Source of the DNA: Pseudomonadota bacterium
Lineage (GTDB): Bacteria > Pseudomonadota > Alphaproteobacteria > CADEGL01
Assembly: GCA_027619995.1 (NCBI GenBank)
Contig: JAQCGR010000008.1
Location: 1-33,286 of the forward strand
Length of the DNA stretch: 33,286 nt
Direction of reading: 5' to 3'
Shown here: one piece after another, positions 14,576 to 22,442 of the stretch
How the letters are laid out: every line of letters starts with the position of its first letter
Numbering within the stretch: position 1 is the first letter of the stretch
Position numbers and translations under genes: made by a program
Notes under the pieces: generated by a model
Seen by the model: the letters and a program-made list of their open reading frames with translations, nothing else
What the model was told of the DNA's origin: nothing
Database searches by the model: none

Positions 14576-15802
14576 ATGGACCAAAACAGGATTATCGCGA
14601 ATGTGACCGTGGTCGACGGTCTGGGCGGCCGCTTGGCGGACCGCTTCGTCGCCGTCGAGAACGGGGTGATCGCTGAAATCGGCGCCGCCGGCGATCTGCC
14701 GGCCACGCCGCGGCTGCCGGTCGAAGACGGCACGGGTCGAACCCTGATGCCGGGCCTGATCGATTGCCATGTCCATCTCAGCCTCGACGGCGCGCCCGAC
14801 GCGATTCAGCAGATCGCGGGCGACCCGCCCGCCGTCGCGGCGTTGCGCTTGGCCACCAATGCCGAACGCAGCCTGGCCGCCGGTATCACTACGGTGCGCG
14901 ACCTGGGCGCGAAGCTTCATGTCGATATCGATTTCCGGAAGGCCGTGATCGCGGGCATCTGGCACAAGACACCGCGTCTGGTTCTGTCCGGCCGGCCCCT
15001 GACCATGACCGGCGGTCATTGCTGGCAGTTCGGGCGTGAGGCCGATGGCCCGGACGAGTTGCGCAAGGCGGCGCGCGAACAGATCAAGGCCGGGGCGGAC
15101 TGGATCAAGCTGATCGCTTCGGGCGGGATTCTTTCGCCCGGCACCGAGCCGGAATCGCCGCAGCTCGAAGAGGCAGAGATGCGCGCCGCCATCGAGGAGG
15201 CCCACAAGGCGGGCCGCCGTGCGGCCGTCCATGCCCATGGCGCGGCGGGGATCAAGAACGCCCTGCGCGCGGGCATCGATTCCGTTGAACACGCCTATTT
15301 CCTCGACGACGAGGCGATCGAAATGATGCTCGAACGCGATGCCTGGCTGGTGCCCACGACCTGGGCCTGCAAGGTCATCGTCCAGGAAGGCCACGAGGGG
15401 GGCATCCCGTGCCATGCCGTGATGAAGGCGGAAGCGGCGCTGGAACGCCAGCGCGAGAGCTTCCGCAAAGCCCATGCCGCGGGCGTCCGGATCGCCATGG
15501 GCACGGATGCGGGCACGCCCTATAACCGCCACGGCGAGAACGCGCGCGAGCTGGAAACCATGGTTGAGCTGGGCATGACGCCGATGGAGGCGATCTGTGC
15601 CTCGACCGGCCTGGCGGCCGAACTGCTGGGCCTGGCCGACAGGATCGGCGCTATCGAGACCGGGCGGGAAGCCGATCTTCTGCTCGTCGACGGCGATCCG
15701 CTGGGCGATATTTCGGTGCTCTGCGACCGGGCCAATATCGCCCAGGTGTACAAGGCCGGCGTTCCGGTCCACGCCGAGCCGGGCGCCATGGCGGCCCCTT
15801 AG
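14576..15802 (+). CDS. Amidohydrolase, imidazolonepropionase / Xaa-Pro dipeptidase-like
   Basis: This 408-residue metal-dependent hydrolase of the amidohydrolase superfamily has all the binuclear-centre ligands: H65 and H67 in DCHVHLS, a carboxylated-lysine candidate K178 in DWIKLIASGG, H219/H221 in AVHAHG, H239 in SVEHAYF and D311 in MGTDAGTP. The C-terminal strand GREADLLLVDGDPL is typical. It would cleave an amide, peptide or ring C-N bond. ATG 14576 has GGGGAG about 7 nt upstream; the frame open back to 14228 overlaps dctP and is rejected. It heads a plus-strand operon with two thioesterases, divergent from the TRAP operon, which suggests a shared substrate. Confidence 0.9.
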   Translation: MDQNRIIANVTVVDGLGGRLADRFVAVENGVIAEIGAAGDLPATPRLPVEDGTGRTLMPGLIDCHVHLSLDGAPDAIQQIAGDPPAVAALRLATNAERSLAAGITTVRDLGAKLHVDIDFRKAVIAGIWHKTPRLVLSGRPLTMTGGHCWQFGREADGPDELRKAAREQIKAGADWIKLIASGGILSPGTEPESPQLEEAEMRAAIEEAHKAGRRAAVHAHGAAGIKNALRAGIDSVEHAYFLDDEAIEMMLERDAWLVPTTWACKVIVQEGHEGGIPCHAVMKAEAALERQRESFRKAHAAGVRIAMGTDAGTPYNRHGENARELETMVELGMTPMEAICASTGLAAELLGLADRIGAIETGREADLLLVDGDPLGDISVLCDRANIAQVYKAGVPVHAEPGAMAAP

Positions 15803-15847
15803 GAATCACACGAAGCCAATTCGAAATACACGAAGGAGGACGAAGCA

Positions 15848-16264
15848 TTGACCAATGAGCCCGACATCCTGGCCACCATTCGCGAATGGCTGGCGACCGG
15901 GAAATACCACGAATTTCTGGGCGTGGAGCTGGTCGAGGCGGATCTGGCCAAGCAGGAACTGGTGCTCAAGCTGCCCTATAAGGCGGATTTCGAGCGCATG
16001 CCCGAATCCGGCCAGTGGCATGGCGGAGTGATCGCCACCTTCATCGATATCGCGGGGGACTTTGTCCTGATGCTGGCAACCGGCAAGGGCATTCCCACCA
16101 TCGACCTGCGTATCGATTTCGTGCGCCCGGCGATCGACACGGACCTGACGGCCAGGGCGCGGATTGTGCGCGCCGGCCGCTCCGTCGGCTTCGCCGATAT
16201 CGAGCTGTTCAACGACGACGGCCGGCTGATCGCCAGCGGGCGCGGCTGCTACAGCACGCTTTAG
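15848..16264 (+). CDS. PaaI-type hotdog thioesterase (TTG start)
   Basis: This 138-residue single hotdog domain of the PaaI family hydrolyses acyl-CoA thioesters, often of aromatic or dead-end acids. The motif WHGGVIATFIDIAGDF (57-72) carries the H58-G-G and the catalytic acid D67. Translation starts at TTG 15848: the only nearby ATG (15855) is out of frame, and a perfect AAGGAGG lies 8 nt upstream. The gene follows the amidohydrolase by 45 bp and precedes a second hotdog gene by 28 bp, probably in one transcript. Substrate unknown. Confidence 0.88.
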   Translation: MTNEPDILATIREWLATGKYHEFLGVELVEADLAKQELVLKLPYKADFERMPESGQWHGGVIATFIDIAGDFVLMLATGKGIPTIDLRIDFVRPAIDTDLTARARIVRAGRSVGFADIELFNDDGRLIASGRGCYSTL

Positions 16265-16292
16265 GGACGGATCGGCCAGGGAAGGACGGGCC

Positions 16293-16724
16293 ATGACGAT
16301 GGCGGAAAACATCTTCCGGACGGAGCGCACCGTCTGGTGGGGGCAGGCCGATATGGCGGTCATGATCAACATGCCCCGCGCCTTCGATTTCGCGGGCGAG
16401 GTGATCGAGGAGTTCCTGCGCGATCGGCTGGGCTTCACCTTCCGCCAGATGATCCAGGAAAAGGGCTTCGACCTGCCCTTCGTCCATGCCAGCTGCGACT
16501 ATTCCGCGCCCCTGATCGAGGGCGAGAGCTTCGACATGACCCTTCAGGTCGGCAAGCTGGGCACGAAATCGATCACCTGGATCGTCACCGCCTATAAGAA
16601 GGACGGCGAGAAGGCTTTCCAGACGAGACTGGTCAATGTGGTGCTGAACCACGCGACCGGCCTCTCGATGCCAATTCCCGATGCGGTGCGGAGCGGGCTG
16701 ACGCCCTATCTGATCGAGGCTTAG
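16293..16724 (+). CDS. 4-hydroxybenzoyl-CoA-thioesterase-like hotdog protein
   Basis: This 143-residue hotdog protein has WWGQADMAVMINMPRAFDFAGE near the N-terminus (shown here as WGQADMAVMIN plus FDFAGE), matching the G-x-x-D position of the 4HBT family catalytic aspartate. HASCDYSAPLIEGESFDMTL corresponds to the next conserved strands. It probably hydrolyses an acyl-CoA, or serves as a dehydratase as some relatives do. GGAAGGA precedes the ATG. It is third in the operon with the amidohydrolase and PaaI protein. Having two different thioesterases in one operon suggests CoA recycling during degradation of an unusual acid. Confidence 0.82.
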   Translation: MTMAENIFRTERTVWWGQADMAVMINMPRAFDFAGEVIEEFLRDRLGFTFRQMIQEKGFDLPFVHASCDYSAPLIEGESFDMTLQVGKLGTKSITWIVTAYKKDGEKAFQTRLVNVVLNHATGLSMPIPDAVRSGLTPYLIEA

Positions 16725-16734
16725 GCCGGGCGGC

Positions 16735-18081
16735 TCAGGCGGCCGTCTCGCCGTCGGTCGCCAGATCCTTCAGGGTGCGGCCGTGCAGCGCACTTTCCGT
16801 GCTGTCGTCGACCGCTTTCACGATTTCCGCGACGGCCGCTTCCTCGGGCAGGCGCTCGATCACCAGGGTCAGGCGCTGGACCCCGCGGATGGCGTCCAGG
16901 GCAGCCTTGACCGGCGTCATTTCCCAGGGTGCGGCCGGTAGAAAGGCGTTCTGGTTCTCGCCGACCCGGGCGATCAACCCGGCCTCTTCCAAGGCGGTCA
17001 GCATGGGTTCGATGATGTCCGGCGGCACCCGCAATGCCTGGGCCAGGCCGTCGGTCGAGGGCGGCGCCTCGCCCTGGTAATAGGCGCGGCCGATGCGCTG
17101 CGCCACCAGCAGGGCGACCCGCTCTCCTGCCCGGTTGCCGAGCACCATCGCCTGCGGATCGGCGCCCATATAGTCCGGGTTCTGCACGAAGAAGGAGACG
17201 GATGCGCCGGTCAGCAGGATGATCCAGCTCATATAGAGCCAGAGCAGGAAGACGAAGAGGGTCGCGAAGCCGGAATAGATCGCCGCGTAGTTCGGCGATT
17301 GGGCGACGAAGGAGGCGAAGCCCCAGCCCGCAACGCTCCACAGCACGGCGGCGAACAAGGCGCCGACGAAGGCGGCGCGCGGATGCACCCTGGTGTTCGG
17401 CATGTAGAGATAGATGAAGGTGAAGGCCAGGGTCGTCATGAGATAGGGAATCACCCGGCCGAGAATCGCGACCACTGTGCCGAGCGGTTCGATCGATGAG
17501 AGGGACTGGACGATCTCGTTGTTGGTCAGCGAGGCGGTGATGCCGAGAGCGCCGAAGACCAGGGCCGGGCCGAGCACGAGCACGCTGATATAGTCGCGCA
17601 CTCGTTGGGTAAGATTGCGCTCGCGGTGGATGCGCCAGACATGGTTGAAGGCCCGCTCGATCTTCGACATCAGGGAAATCACGGTGAAGAAGAGCAGCAC
17701 GAAGCCGACCGAGCCGAGCACGCCGACCTTCATGTTGTCGACGAAGTCGATCACGTTCGCCGTGATCTCGACCGCCTTGTCGCCCAGCGGCGCAAGGAGG
17801 CGGAGCAGCATCGGCTCGATCTGGTTGTGGACGCCGAAGCCCTTGAGGATGGAAAAGCTGATCGCCAGCAGCGGCACGAGGGACAGCAGGGTGGTGTAGA
17901 CGAGGCCCGTGGCCCGCATGCTGATCTGGGAGCGGTTCCAATCGCGCAGCACCGCATAGCCCAGGCGCAGGGCGCGCAATGGCCAGCGCTGCCACCAAGT
18001 CATGGCCGAGGTATTGGCGCGCCAGATCGCGCGGTCGGCGGCGCGCGCCGTCTCGGGAATATCGCGCAATTTTTCGAGCAC
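16735..18081 (-). CDS. YihY/UPF0761 family inner-membrane protein (GTG start)
   Basis: This 448-residue protein has the YihY core of six hydrophobic segments at about 55-80, 110-135, 160-180, 200-225, 235-255 and 265-290, with TGLVYTTLLSLVPLLAISFS and FATLFVFLLWLYMSWIILLTGA as family signatures. It was once annotated as ribonuclease BN, which is now known to be wrong. The cytoplasmic C-terminal part (about 310-448) contains a winged-helix-like segment (QALRVPPDIIEPMLTALEEA) that many relatives share. GTG 18081 is the first available start and has CGGAG upstream; an ATG at residue 27 is the alternative. It converges on the thioesterase operon with a 10-bp gap. Role unknown. Confidence 0.88.
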   Translation of the reverse strand: MLEKLRDIPETARAADRAIWRANTSAMTWWQRWPLRALRLGYAVLRDWNRSQISMRATGLVYTTLLSLVPLLAISFSILKGFGVHNQIEPMLLRLLAPLGDKAVEITANVIDFVDNMKVGVLGSVGFVLLFFTVISLMSKIERAFNHVWRIHRERNLTQRVRDYISVLVLGPALVFGALGITASLTNNEIVQSLSSIEPLGTVVAILGRVIPYLMTTLAFTFIYLYMPNTRVHPRAAFVGALFAAVLWSVAGWGFASFVAQSPNYAAIYSGFATLFVFLLWLYMSWIILLTGASVSFFVQNPDYMGADPQAMVLGNRAGERVALLVAQRIGRAYYQGEAPPSTDGLAQALRVPPDIIEPMLTALEEAGLIARVGENQNAFLPAAPWEMTPVKAALDAIRGVQRLTLVIERLPEEAAVAEIVKAVDDSTESALHGRTLKDLATDGETAA

Positions 18082-18139
18082 TAGGCGCTCCGTTTCCTGA
18101 CCCGCGGCCAGTATAGCGAATTCAGCCCTGGCCGCGGGG

Positions 18140-18412
18140 TCAGAGTCGGTCGGTGGTCAGGGGGCGGGGCGCATTGCGGCTGCCCCAGAAACCCCAGCGG
18201 TCGGCGCCGCCGCGGTCGCCAGGGCCGGCGATGGCATTGCCGCGCTGGCCGCGCGCCTCGCCCGGCAGGTCCCCGAGATCGATGGCGTAGCCGCGTGCCC
18301 GGGCAAAGGCCACCAGACCTTCGGCGGTCTCGCCCGCTATGCCGGCATTCCGCTCCAGGGCCGCGTCGCCCTTCGCGTCGGCGATGAAACGCGCCAGTTC
18401 CTTCCGACTCAT
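18140..18412 (-). CDS. Nif11-like small protein, possible leader-type peptide
   Basis: This 90-residue protein splits into two parts. Residues 1-50 (MSRKELARFIADAKGD, then ALERNAG, GLVAFARARGYAIDLGDL) fit the Nif11 domain, known both as a short domain of unknown role and as the leader of some RiPP precursors. Residues 51-90 are glycine- and arginine-rich with RWGFWGSR and no cysteine. GAGGAGG lies 6 nt before ATG 18412, overlapping the stop region of the RidA gene only 10 bp upstream, so the two genes are co-transcribed. No RiPP-modifying enzyme is in the window. A plain Nif11-domain protein of unknown role is the safer call. Confidence 0.68.
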   Translation of the reverse strand: MSRKELARFIADAKGDAALERNAGIAGETAEGLVAFARARGYAIDLGDLPGEARGQRGNAIAGPGDRGGADRWGFWGSRNAPRPLTTDRL

Positions 18413-18422
18413 CCGGACCTCC

Positions 18423-18914
18423 TCATTCAGTGTCGTCGCGCAATCCGAACTCGACCCAGGTCTCGAAGCAGAGATTGCGGACCAGGGACTGCACGCCGAT
18501 CGTGGCCCGGCAACCATAGCCCGCTTCCGGGCCGAAAACATCGGCCAAAAGGTCGGTCATGCCGTCGGCGACTTGCTGGACGTCATAGAAATCCTCGGCG
18601 GCGACGACGAAGTTGAGGCTGCGGATCAGGCACTCGACCCGGTCCAGGTTGCCGAGTGCCGCGCGCACTCCGGCCAGAACATTGAGGCCGGCGATGCGCG
18701 CCGCCTCGCGCCCCTGCTCGAGGGTCACATCGCGGCCAAGGCGGCCCGGATGGACGACTTCGCCGCGTCGGACCGGCGCATGGCCTTCGAGATAGAGTAC
18801 GCCGCGGTGGATCCGCCAGGGCCGGATCCAGGTATCTCGCGTCCCGACATAGCTGCCCTGCGAGAAATCTGGAATCTCAAGGCCCAGGTCCCGCGCCCGT
18901 CTTTCCGCGCTCAT
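18423..18914 (-). CDS. RidA (YjgF/YER057c/UK114) family protein
   Basis: This 163-residue protein has the RidA fold pattern: YLEGHAPVRRGEVVHPGRLG, then GREAARIAGLNVLAGVRAALG, and the C-terminal GYGCRATIGVQSL, whose arginine sits where RidA proteins bind the carboxylate of reactive enamine/imine intermediates. It could deaminate 2-aminoacrylate-like compounds. It is somewhat longer than classic RidA (about 130), as in the YjgF_endoribonc subgroup. AGGAGGGG precedes the ATG. It is coupled to the Nif11-like gene and divergent from the TPR gene (123-bp gap). Confidence 0.88.
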   Translation of the reverse strand: MSAERRARDLGLEIPDFSQGSYVGTRDTWIRPWRIHRGVLYLEGHAPVRRGEVVHPGRLGRDVTLEQGREAARIAGLNVLAGVRAALGNLDRVECLIRSLNFVVAAEDFYDVQQVADGMTDLLADVFGPEAGYGCRATIGVQSLVRNLCFETWVEFGLRDDTE

Positions 18915-19037
18915 GGTCTGCCCCTCCTGGCCCGGTTTGCGCCGGGATCAGCATAGCCCGAGGACCAGCGCCGCCGGCTGGCAAATTGCGGGGTGGCCGG
19001 ATAGCCTTCGGCGCATGGGATCGCGCGTGGGAGCGTC

Positions 19038-20789
19038 ATGAACGAAGGGCAGAAGACCACGAACGCGACGGCGGAAGACGGTGCCGCCGCTCTGGCCGGC
19101 GCCGCCTTCGCGCAGGCGCTCGCCGATCATAAGGCGGGCGATCTGGAAAGCGCGATCCGGGGCTACCGCGATGTCCTGGGCGCGGCGCCGGATCATGTCG
19201 ATGCGCTGGCCAATCTGGGGGTCGCCCTGCGCCGGGCGGGGCGCAACGAGGACGCGATTCAGGTGATGACGGCGGGCCTGGCCCGCTGCGGCGACGCGCC
19301 GGACCTGCGCTTCAATCTGGGCAACGCTCTGCGCGATGCGGGGCGCGATGCCGGGCGCGACCCCGGGCACCTGGCGGCGGCGGTGGAGCAGTACCGCGCG
19401 GTCCTGCGCCTGGCCTCAGGCCATCTCGGCGCGGCGATCAATCTGGGCCTGACGCTCAAGACTTTGGGACGCACCGACGAGGCCCTGGCGCATTACAAGG
19501 CCGCGATCGCGCACCATCCCGACGACCACGAGCTGTTCAACAATCTGGGCTCGGTGCTGTGGGAGCGGCGGCGTTTCGATGCCGCGATCGCCTGCTTCCG
19601 TCGCGCTCTCGCCATCCGGCCCGGTTTTGCGCCCGGCCGGTCCAACCTGGCGCTGGGGCGCAACGTGCTGGGCCAATACGACGAGGCGGAGGTCCTCTAC
19701 CGCGCCCTGACCGAGGATGCGCCCGAGGATGCCTCCGGGAATTCCGAGGGTGACTCCGGCGCCTGGGCCGGGCTGGGTCAGACCCTGATCAATCTGGGCC
19801 GGCTCGACGAGGCGATGGCGGCCTTCGACAAGGCTCTTGCGCTGAACGCGGAGGAGGTCGATGCCCTGCTCGGCCGGGCCCGCGCCCTGTTGCTGGCCGG
19901 ACGGTTGGCCGAGGGTTGGCCGGCCTATAAGGCGCGGCGGCGCAAGCCGGGCGACTGGCTACCGGTCACCGACAAGCGGGCCTGGGACGGCGCGCCGCTG
20001 GGGGGCAAGCGCATCCTGGTCTATGGCGAGCAAGGGTTCGGCGACGTGCTGCAATTCGCGCGCTATTTGCCCCTGGTGGCCGAGCGCGGCGGGCAGGTCG
20101 TCCTGCTCTGCCAGCGTCCCATCGCCGAACTCTGCGCGACGGTCGCGGGGGTCGCCGAAGTGGCGACCGACCGGGCCAAGCCGCCGGCCCATGACGTGCA
20201 GTGTTCGATCATGGACCTGCCGATGCATTTCGGCACGGTCCTGGAGACGATCCCGGCCCAAACACCCTATCTGCGCCTGCCGGAAAAGGCGCGACGCCAT
20301 GTCGTGGCGCGGCGCCGGCCGGGCTTTCATCTGGGCCTCGCCTGGCGCGGCAATGCCGCGCATTGGAACGACCGCAACCGCTCCTGTCCCTTGCGTCATT
20401 TCGCGCCGCTGCTGGCCGTGAAGGGGGTGGTCGGCCATAGCCTTCAGAAGGGGCCGGGGGCCGAGGAGATTGCGGCCGAGGGGCTGGCGCCCCTGATCGG
20501 CGATCTGGGTTCCCGCCTCGGCGATTTTACCGATACGGCGGGGGCGCTGCACAATCTCGATCTGGTGGTCACGGTCGACACCGCCCTGGCCCATCTCGCC
20601 GGCGCCCTGGGCCGGCCGGCCTGGGTCGTCCTGCCCTATGCCCCCGATTGGCGCTGGATGTTGGGGCGGGAGGACAGCCCCTGGTATCCGAGCATGCGCC
20701 TGTTCCGCCAGCCCGCGCCGGGCGACTGGGCGGGGGCGTTCGCGGCGGTCGAGGCGGCCTTGGCCGAGGGGGTCGCAGCGCATACTTGA
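19038..20789 (+). CDS. TPR protein with C-terminal glycosyltransferase-9-like domain
   Basis: This 583-residue protein has about seven tetratricopeptide repeats in residues 15-280 (for example AALNNLGS-like NLGVALRRAGRNEDAIQ and NNLGSVLWERRRFDAAI). A Rossmann-like C-terminal half follows (about 315-575). This half has LVYGEQGFGDVLQFARYLPL, FHLGLAWRGN, TVDTALAHLAGALG and LLPYAPDWRWMLGREDSP-type endings, seen here as VLPYAPDWRWMLGRED. That matches heptosyltransferase/GT9-like domains found fused to TPRs, but a nucleotide-sugar donor is not shown. No signal peptide or membrane span, so it is cytoplasmic. The start ATG 19038 has GGGAG close upstream. It stands alone, ending just before the Rrf2 gene's control region. 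Confidence 0.85.
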   Translation: MNEGQKTTNATAEDGAAALAGAAFAQALADHKAGDLESAIRGYRDVLGAAPDHVDALANLGVALRRAGRNEDAIQVMTAGLARCGDAPDLRFNLGNALRDAGRDAGRDPGHLAAAVEQYRAVLRLASGHLGAAINLGLTLKTLGRTDEALAHYKAAIAHHPDDHELFNNLGSVLWERRRFDAAIACFRRALAIRPGFAPGRSNLALGRNVLGQYDEAEVLYRALTEDAPEDASGNSEGDSGAWAGLGQTLINLGRLDEAMAAFDKALALNAEEVDALLGRARALLLAGRLAEGWPAYKARRRKPGDWLPVTDKRAWDGAPLGGKRILVYGEQGFGDVLQFARYLPLVAERGGQVVLLCQRPIAELCATVAGVAEVATDRAKPPAHDVQCSIMDLPMHFGTVLETIPAQTPYLRLPEKARRHVVARRRPGFHLGLAWRGNAAHWNDRNRSCPLRHFAPLLAVKGVVGHSLQKGPGAEEIAAEGLAPLIGDLGSRLGDFTDTAGALHNLDLVVTVDTALAHLAGALGRPAWVVLPYAPDWRWMLGREDSPWYPSMRLFRQPAPGDWAGAFAAVEAALAEGVAAHT

Positions 20790-20807
20790 CAGCCGCGTGT
20801 CGAAACC

Positions 20808-20822
20808 ACATGCAAGGTATGT
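20808..20822. promoter_or_regulatory. ACAT-N7-ATGT inverted repeat upstream of the Rrf2 gene
   Basis: The site ACATGCAAGGTATGT lies 25 bp before the Rrf2 start. One further flanking base on each side (C and G) extends the arms to CACAT/ATGTG. The same ACAT-N7-ATGT layout occurs upstream of the siroheme synthase gene, so this is a candidate site for the Rrf2 protein on its own gene and on the cys operon. Confidence 0.5.
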
Positions 20823-20847
20823 GAAACTACCGAATTAACGGATTGCC

Positions 20848-21303
20848 ATGCCGCTGGGCCTGACCGACAAGCAGATCGCCGCCATCGACGCCGTGGTGGA
20901 TATTGCGCTGCATGGCGGTGGAGGGCCGGTGCAGAGCAGCGAGATCACCACGCGCCAAGGCATTCCCCGACGCTATCTCGAACCGGTTCTCCAGCGTCTC
21001 AGCCGGGGCGGAATTCTGGTCGGCATCCGGGGACCCGCCGGTGGCTATCGCCTGGCCCGGGAACGCCGGCGCATCACCTTGGGAGACCTGTTGCGCGCGA
21101 TGGACGGGGACGGGAGCGGAAACACGGCCGGGGCGGCGCCGAGAAATTCGGCCGTCCAATCGGTCGTCGGTCAGGCCCTGGAAGAGGTCGAGGCCGAGTT
21201 CCTTGCGCGGCTGGATGCGGTCACCGTCGAGGTCCTGTGCTGGCGGGCCCAGGGCGGCGAACGGCCCAAGGCGCCGCCCGCCACCATGGATTTCTCCATC
21301 TAG
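20848..21303 (+). CDS. Rrf2-family transcriptional regulator, cysteine-poor (CymR-like)
   Basis: This 151-residue winged-helix regulator matches the Rrf2 family: [36 protein letters not shown] and the wing [24 protein letters not shown]. IscR, NsrR and RirA ligate an iron-sulfur cluster with three cysteines at about 92-104; here that region ([14 protein letters not shown]) has none, and the only cysteine is C131. This resembles CymR-type members that sense cysteine through CysK and O-acetylserine. The gene stops 2 bp before the cysK start, which supports a cysteine-control role. Upstream is a TTGACA at 20786 without a clear -10 partner. Confidence 0.88.
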   Translation: MPLGLTDKQIAAIDAVVDIALHGGGGPVQSSEITTRQGIPRRYLEPVLQRLSRGGILVGIRGPAGGYRLARERRRITLGDLLRAMDGDGSGNTAGAAPRNSAVQSVVGQALEEVEAEFLARLDAVTVEVLCWRAQGGERPKAPPATMDFSI

Positions 21304-21305
21304 GT

Positions 21306-22316
21306 ATGGCCGGGCCGCCCGATCGTCACCGGGATTCTCGTAATGCTGCGCCGCGCCCGGCCCGGTTGGACCCGCCCGGCCGCGGGCGCGTCTATGACAG
21401 CATCATCGACACCGTGGGCAACACCCCCTTGGTGCGCCTGTCGCGGCTGGCCGAGGAGGCCGGCTGCGTGGCTGAAATCTGCGGGAAATGCGAGTTTTTC
21501 AACCCTCTGGGTTCGGTCAAGGACCGGATCGGCGTGGCCATGATCGAGGCGGGCGAGCGCGACGGACGGATCGGGCCGGACACGGCGATCGTCGAGCCGA
21601 CCTCGGGGAACACGGGTATCGCCCTGGCCTTCGTCTGCGCGGCCAAGGGCTATCGCCTGATCCTGACCATGCCGGAGAGCATGTCGATCGAACGGCGCAA
21701 GATGCTCAAGTTGCTGGGCGCGGAACTGGAATTGACTCCGGCTGCCGAAGGCATGCCCGGGGCGATCCGGCGCGCCGAGGCGTTGCTGGCCGAACTGCCT
21801 TCGGCCTTCATGCCCCAGCAGTTCGAGAATCCGGCCAATCCCGATATCCACGCCCGCACCACGGCGGAAGAACTGTGGCGCGACACGGAGGGACGGATCG
21901 ACATGCTGGTCAGCCCCCTGGGCACCGGCGGCACTCTGACCGGCATCGCCCGGGCGCTGAAGGCACGCAAGCCGGGGTTCAAGGCTGTGGCGGTCGAGCC
22001 GGAGGACAGCGCTGTGCTGTCCGGCGGGCCGCCGGGGCCGCATCTGATCCAGGGTATCGGCGCAGGATTCGTGCCGGCGATTCTCGAGACCGGCTTGATC
22101 GACGAGGTCCTGCGCATCGCCAACGAAACCGCCTTTCAGACCGCGCGCCGTTCGGCCTCGCGCGAGGGGGTGCCGGTCGGCATCTCGGGCGGTGCGGGGA
22201 TCGCCGCGGCACTGGAAATCGGCTGCCGGCCGGAGATGGCAGGCAAGCTGATCGTTGCGATCCTGCCGTCCTTCGCCGAACGCTACATCACCTCGGCACT
22301 CTTCGACGGCATCTGA
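21306..22316 (+). CDS. cysK: Cysteine synthase (O-acetylserine sulfhydrylase)
   Basis: This 336-residue PLP enzyme makes cysteine from O-acetylserine and sulfide in the cytoplasm. The PLP lysine is K72 in [24 protein letters not shown] binds the substrate carboxylate, and [13 protein letters not shown] binds the cofactor phosphate. [13 protein letters not shown] is the C-terminal cofactor loop. ATG 21306 is 2 bp after the Rrf2 stop, so translation is coupled; the first about 27 residues before [15 protein letters not shown] are an extension not found in most family members, and no internal ATG or GTG in frame removes it. It would use the sulfide made by the genes downstream. Confidence 0.94.
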   Translation: MAGPPDRHRDSRNAAPRPARLDPPGRGRVYDSIIDTVGNTPLVRLSRLAEEAGCVAEICGKCEFFNPLGSVKDRIGVAMIEAGERDGRIGPDTAIVEPTSGNTGIALAFVCAAKGYRLILTMPESMSIERRKMLKLLGAELELTPAAEGMPGAIRRAEALLAELPSAFMPQQFENPANPDIHARTTAEELWRDTEGRIDMLVSPLGTGGTLTGIARALKARKPGFKAVAVEPEDSAVLSGGPPGPHLIQGIGAGFVPAILETGLIDEVLRIANETAFQTARRSASREGVPVGISGGAGIAAALEIGCRPEMAGKLIVAILPSFAERYITSALFDGI

Positions 22317-22322
22317 TCTCAG

Positions 22323-22343
22323 TATGTACATAAAGTTTATGTA
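22323..22343. promoter_or_regulatory. Operator-like palindrome TACATAAAGTTTATGTA with promoter-like AT island
   Basis: TACATAAAGTTTATGTA (22327-22343) is a perfect inverted repeat with 8-bp arms around a central G, and overlaps a second palindrome TATGTACATA (22323-22332). It begins 7 bp after the cysK stop, in a 126-bp AT-rich island unlike the GC-rich surroundings, which also holds TATATT at 22371. It shares ACAT-N7-ATGT with the site before the Rrf2 gene. It probably controls a promoter for the siroheme-sulfite reductase operon, separate from that of Rrf2-cysK. Confidence 0.6.
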
Positions 22344-22442
22344 ATATATTTCTTATACATGACACATCCATATATTTGATCCGAAATAACACACAAAAAA
22401 AGTTATTCTTCCCAAAGAACATGATTTTGGAGGATTCGTCGC

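Noticed and set aside
20786-20791. TTGACA before the Rrf2 gene as a sigma-70 -35 box
   Set aside because: No acceptable -10 lies 16-19 bp downstream (CATGCA is the best at 17 bp), so I do not call a promoter.
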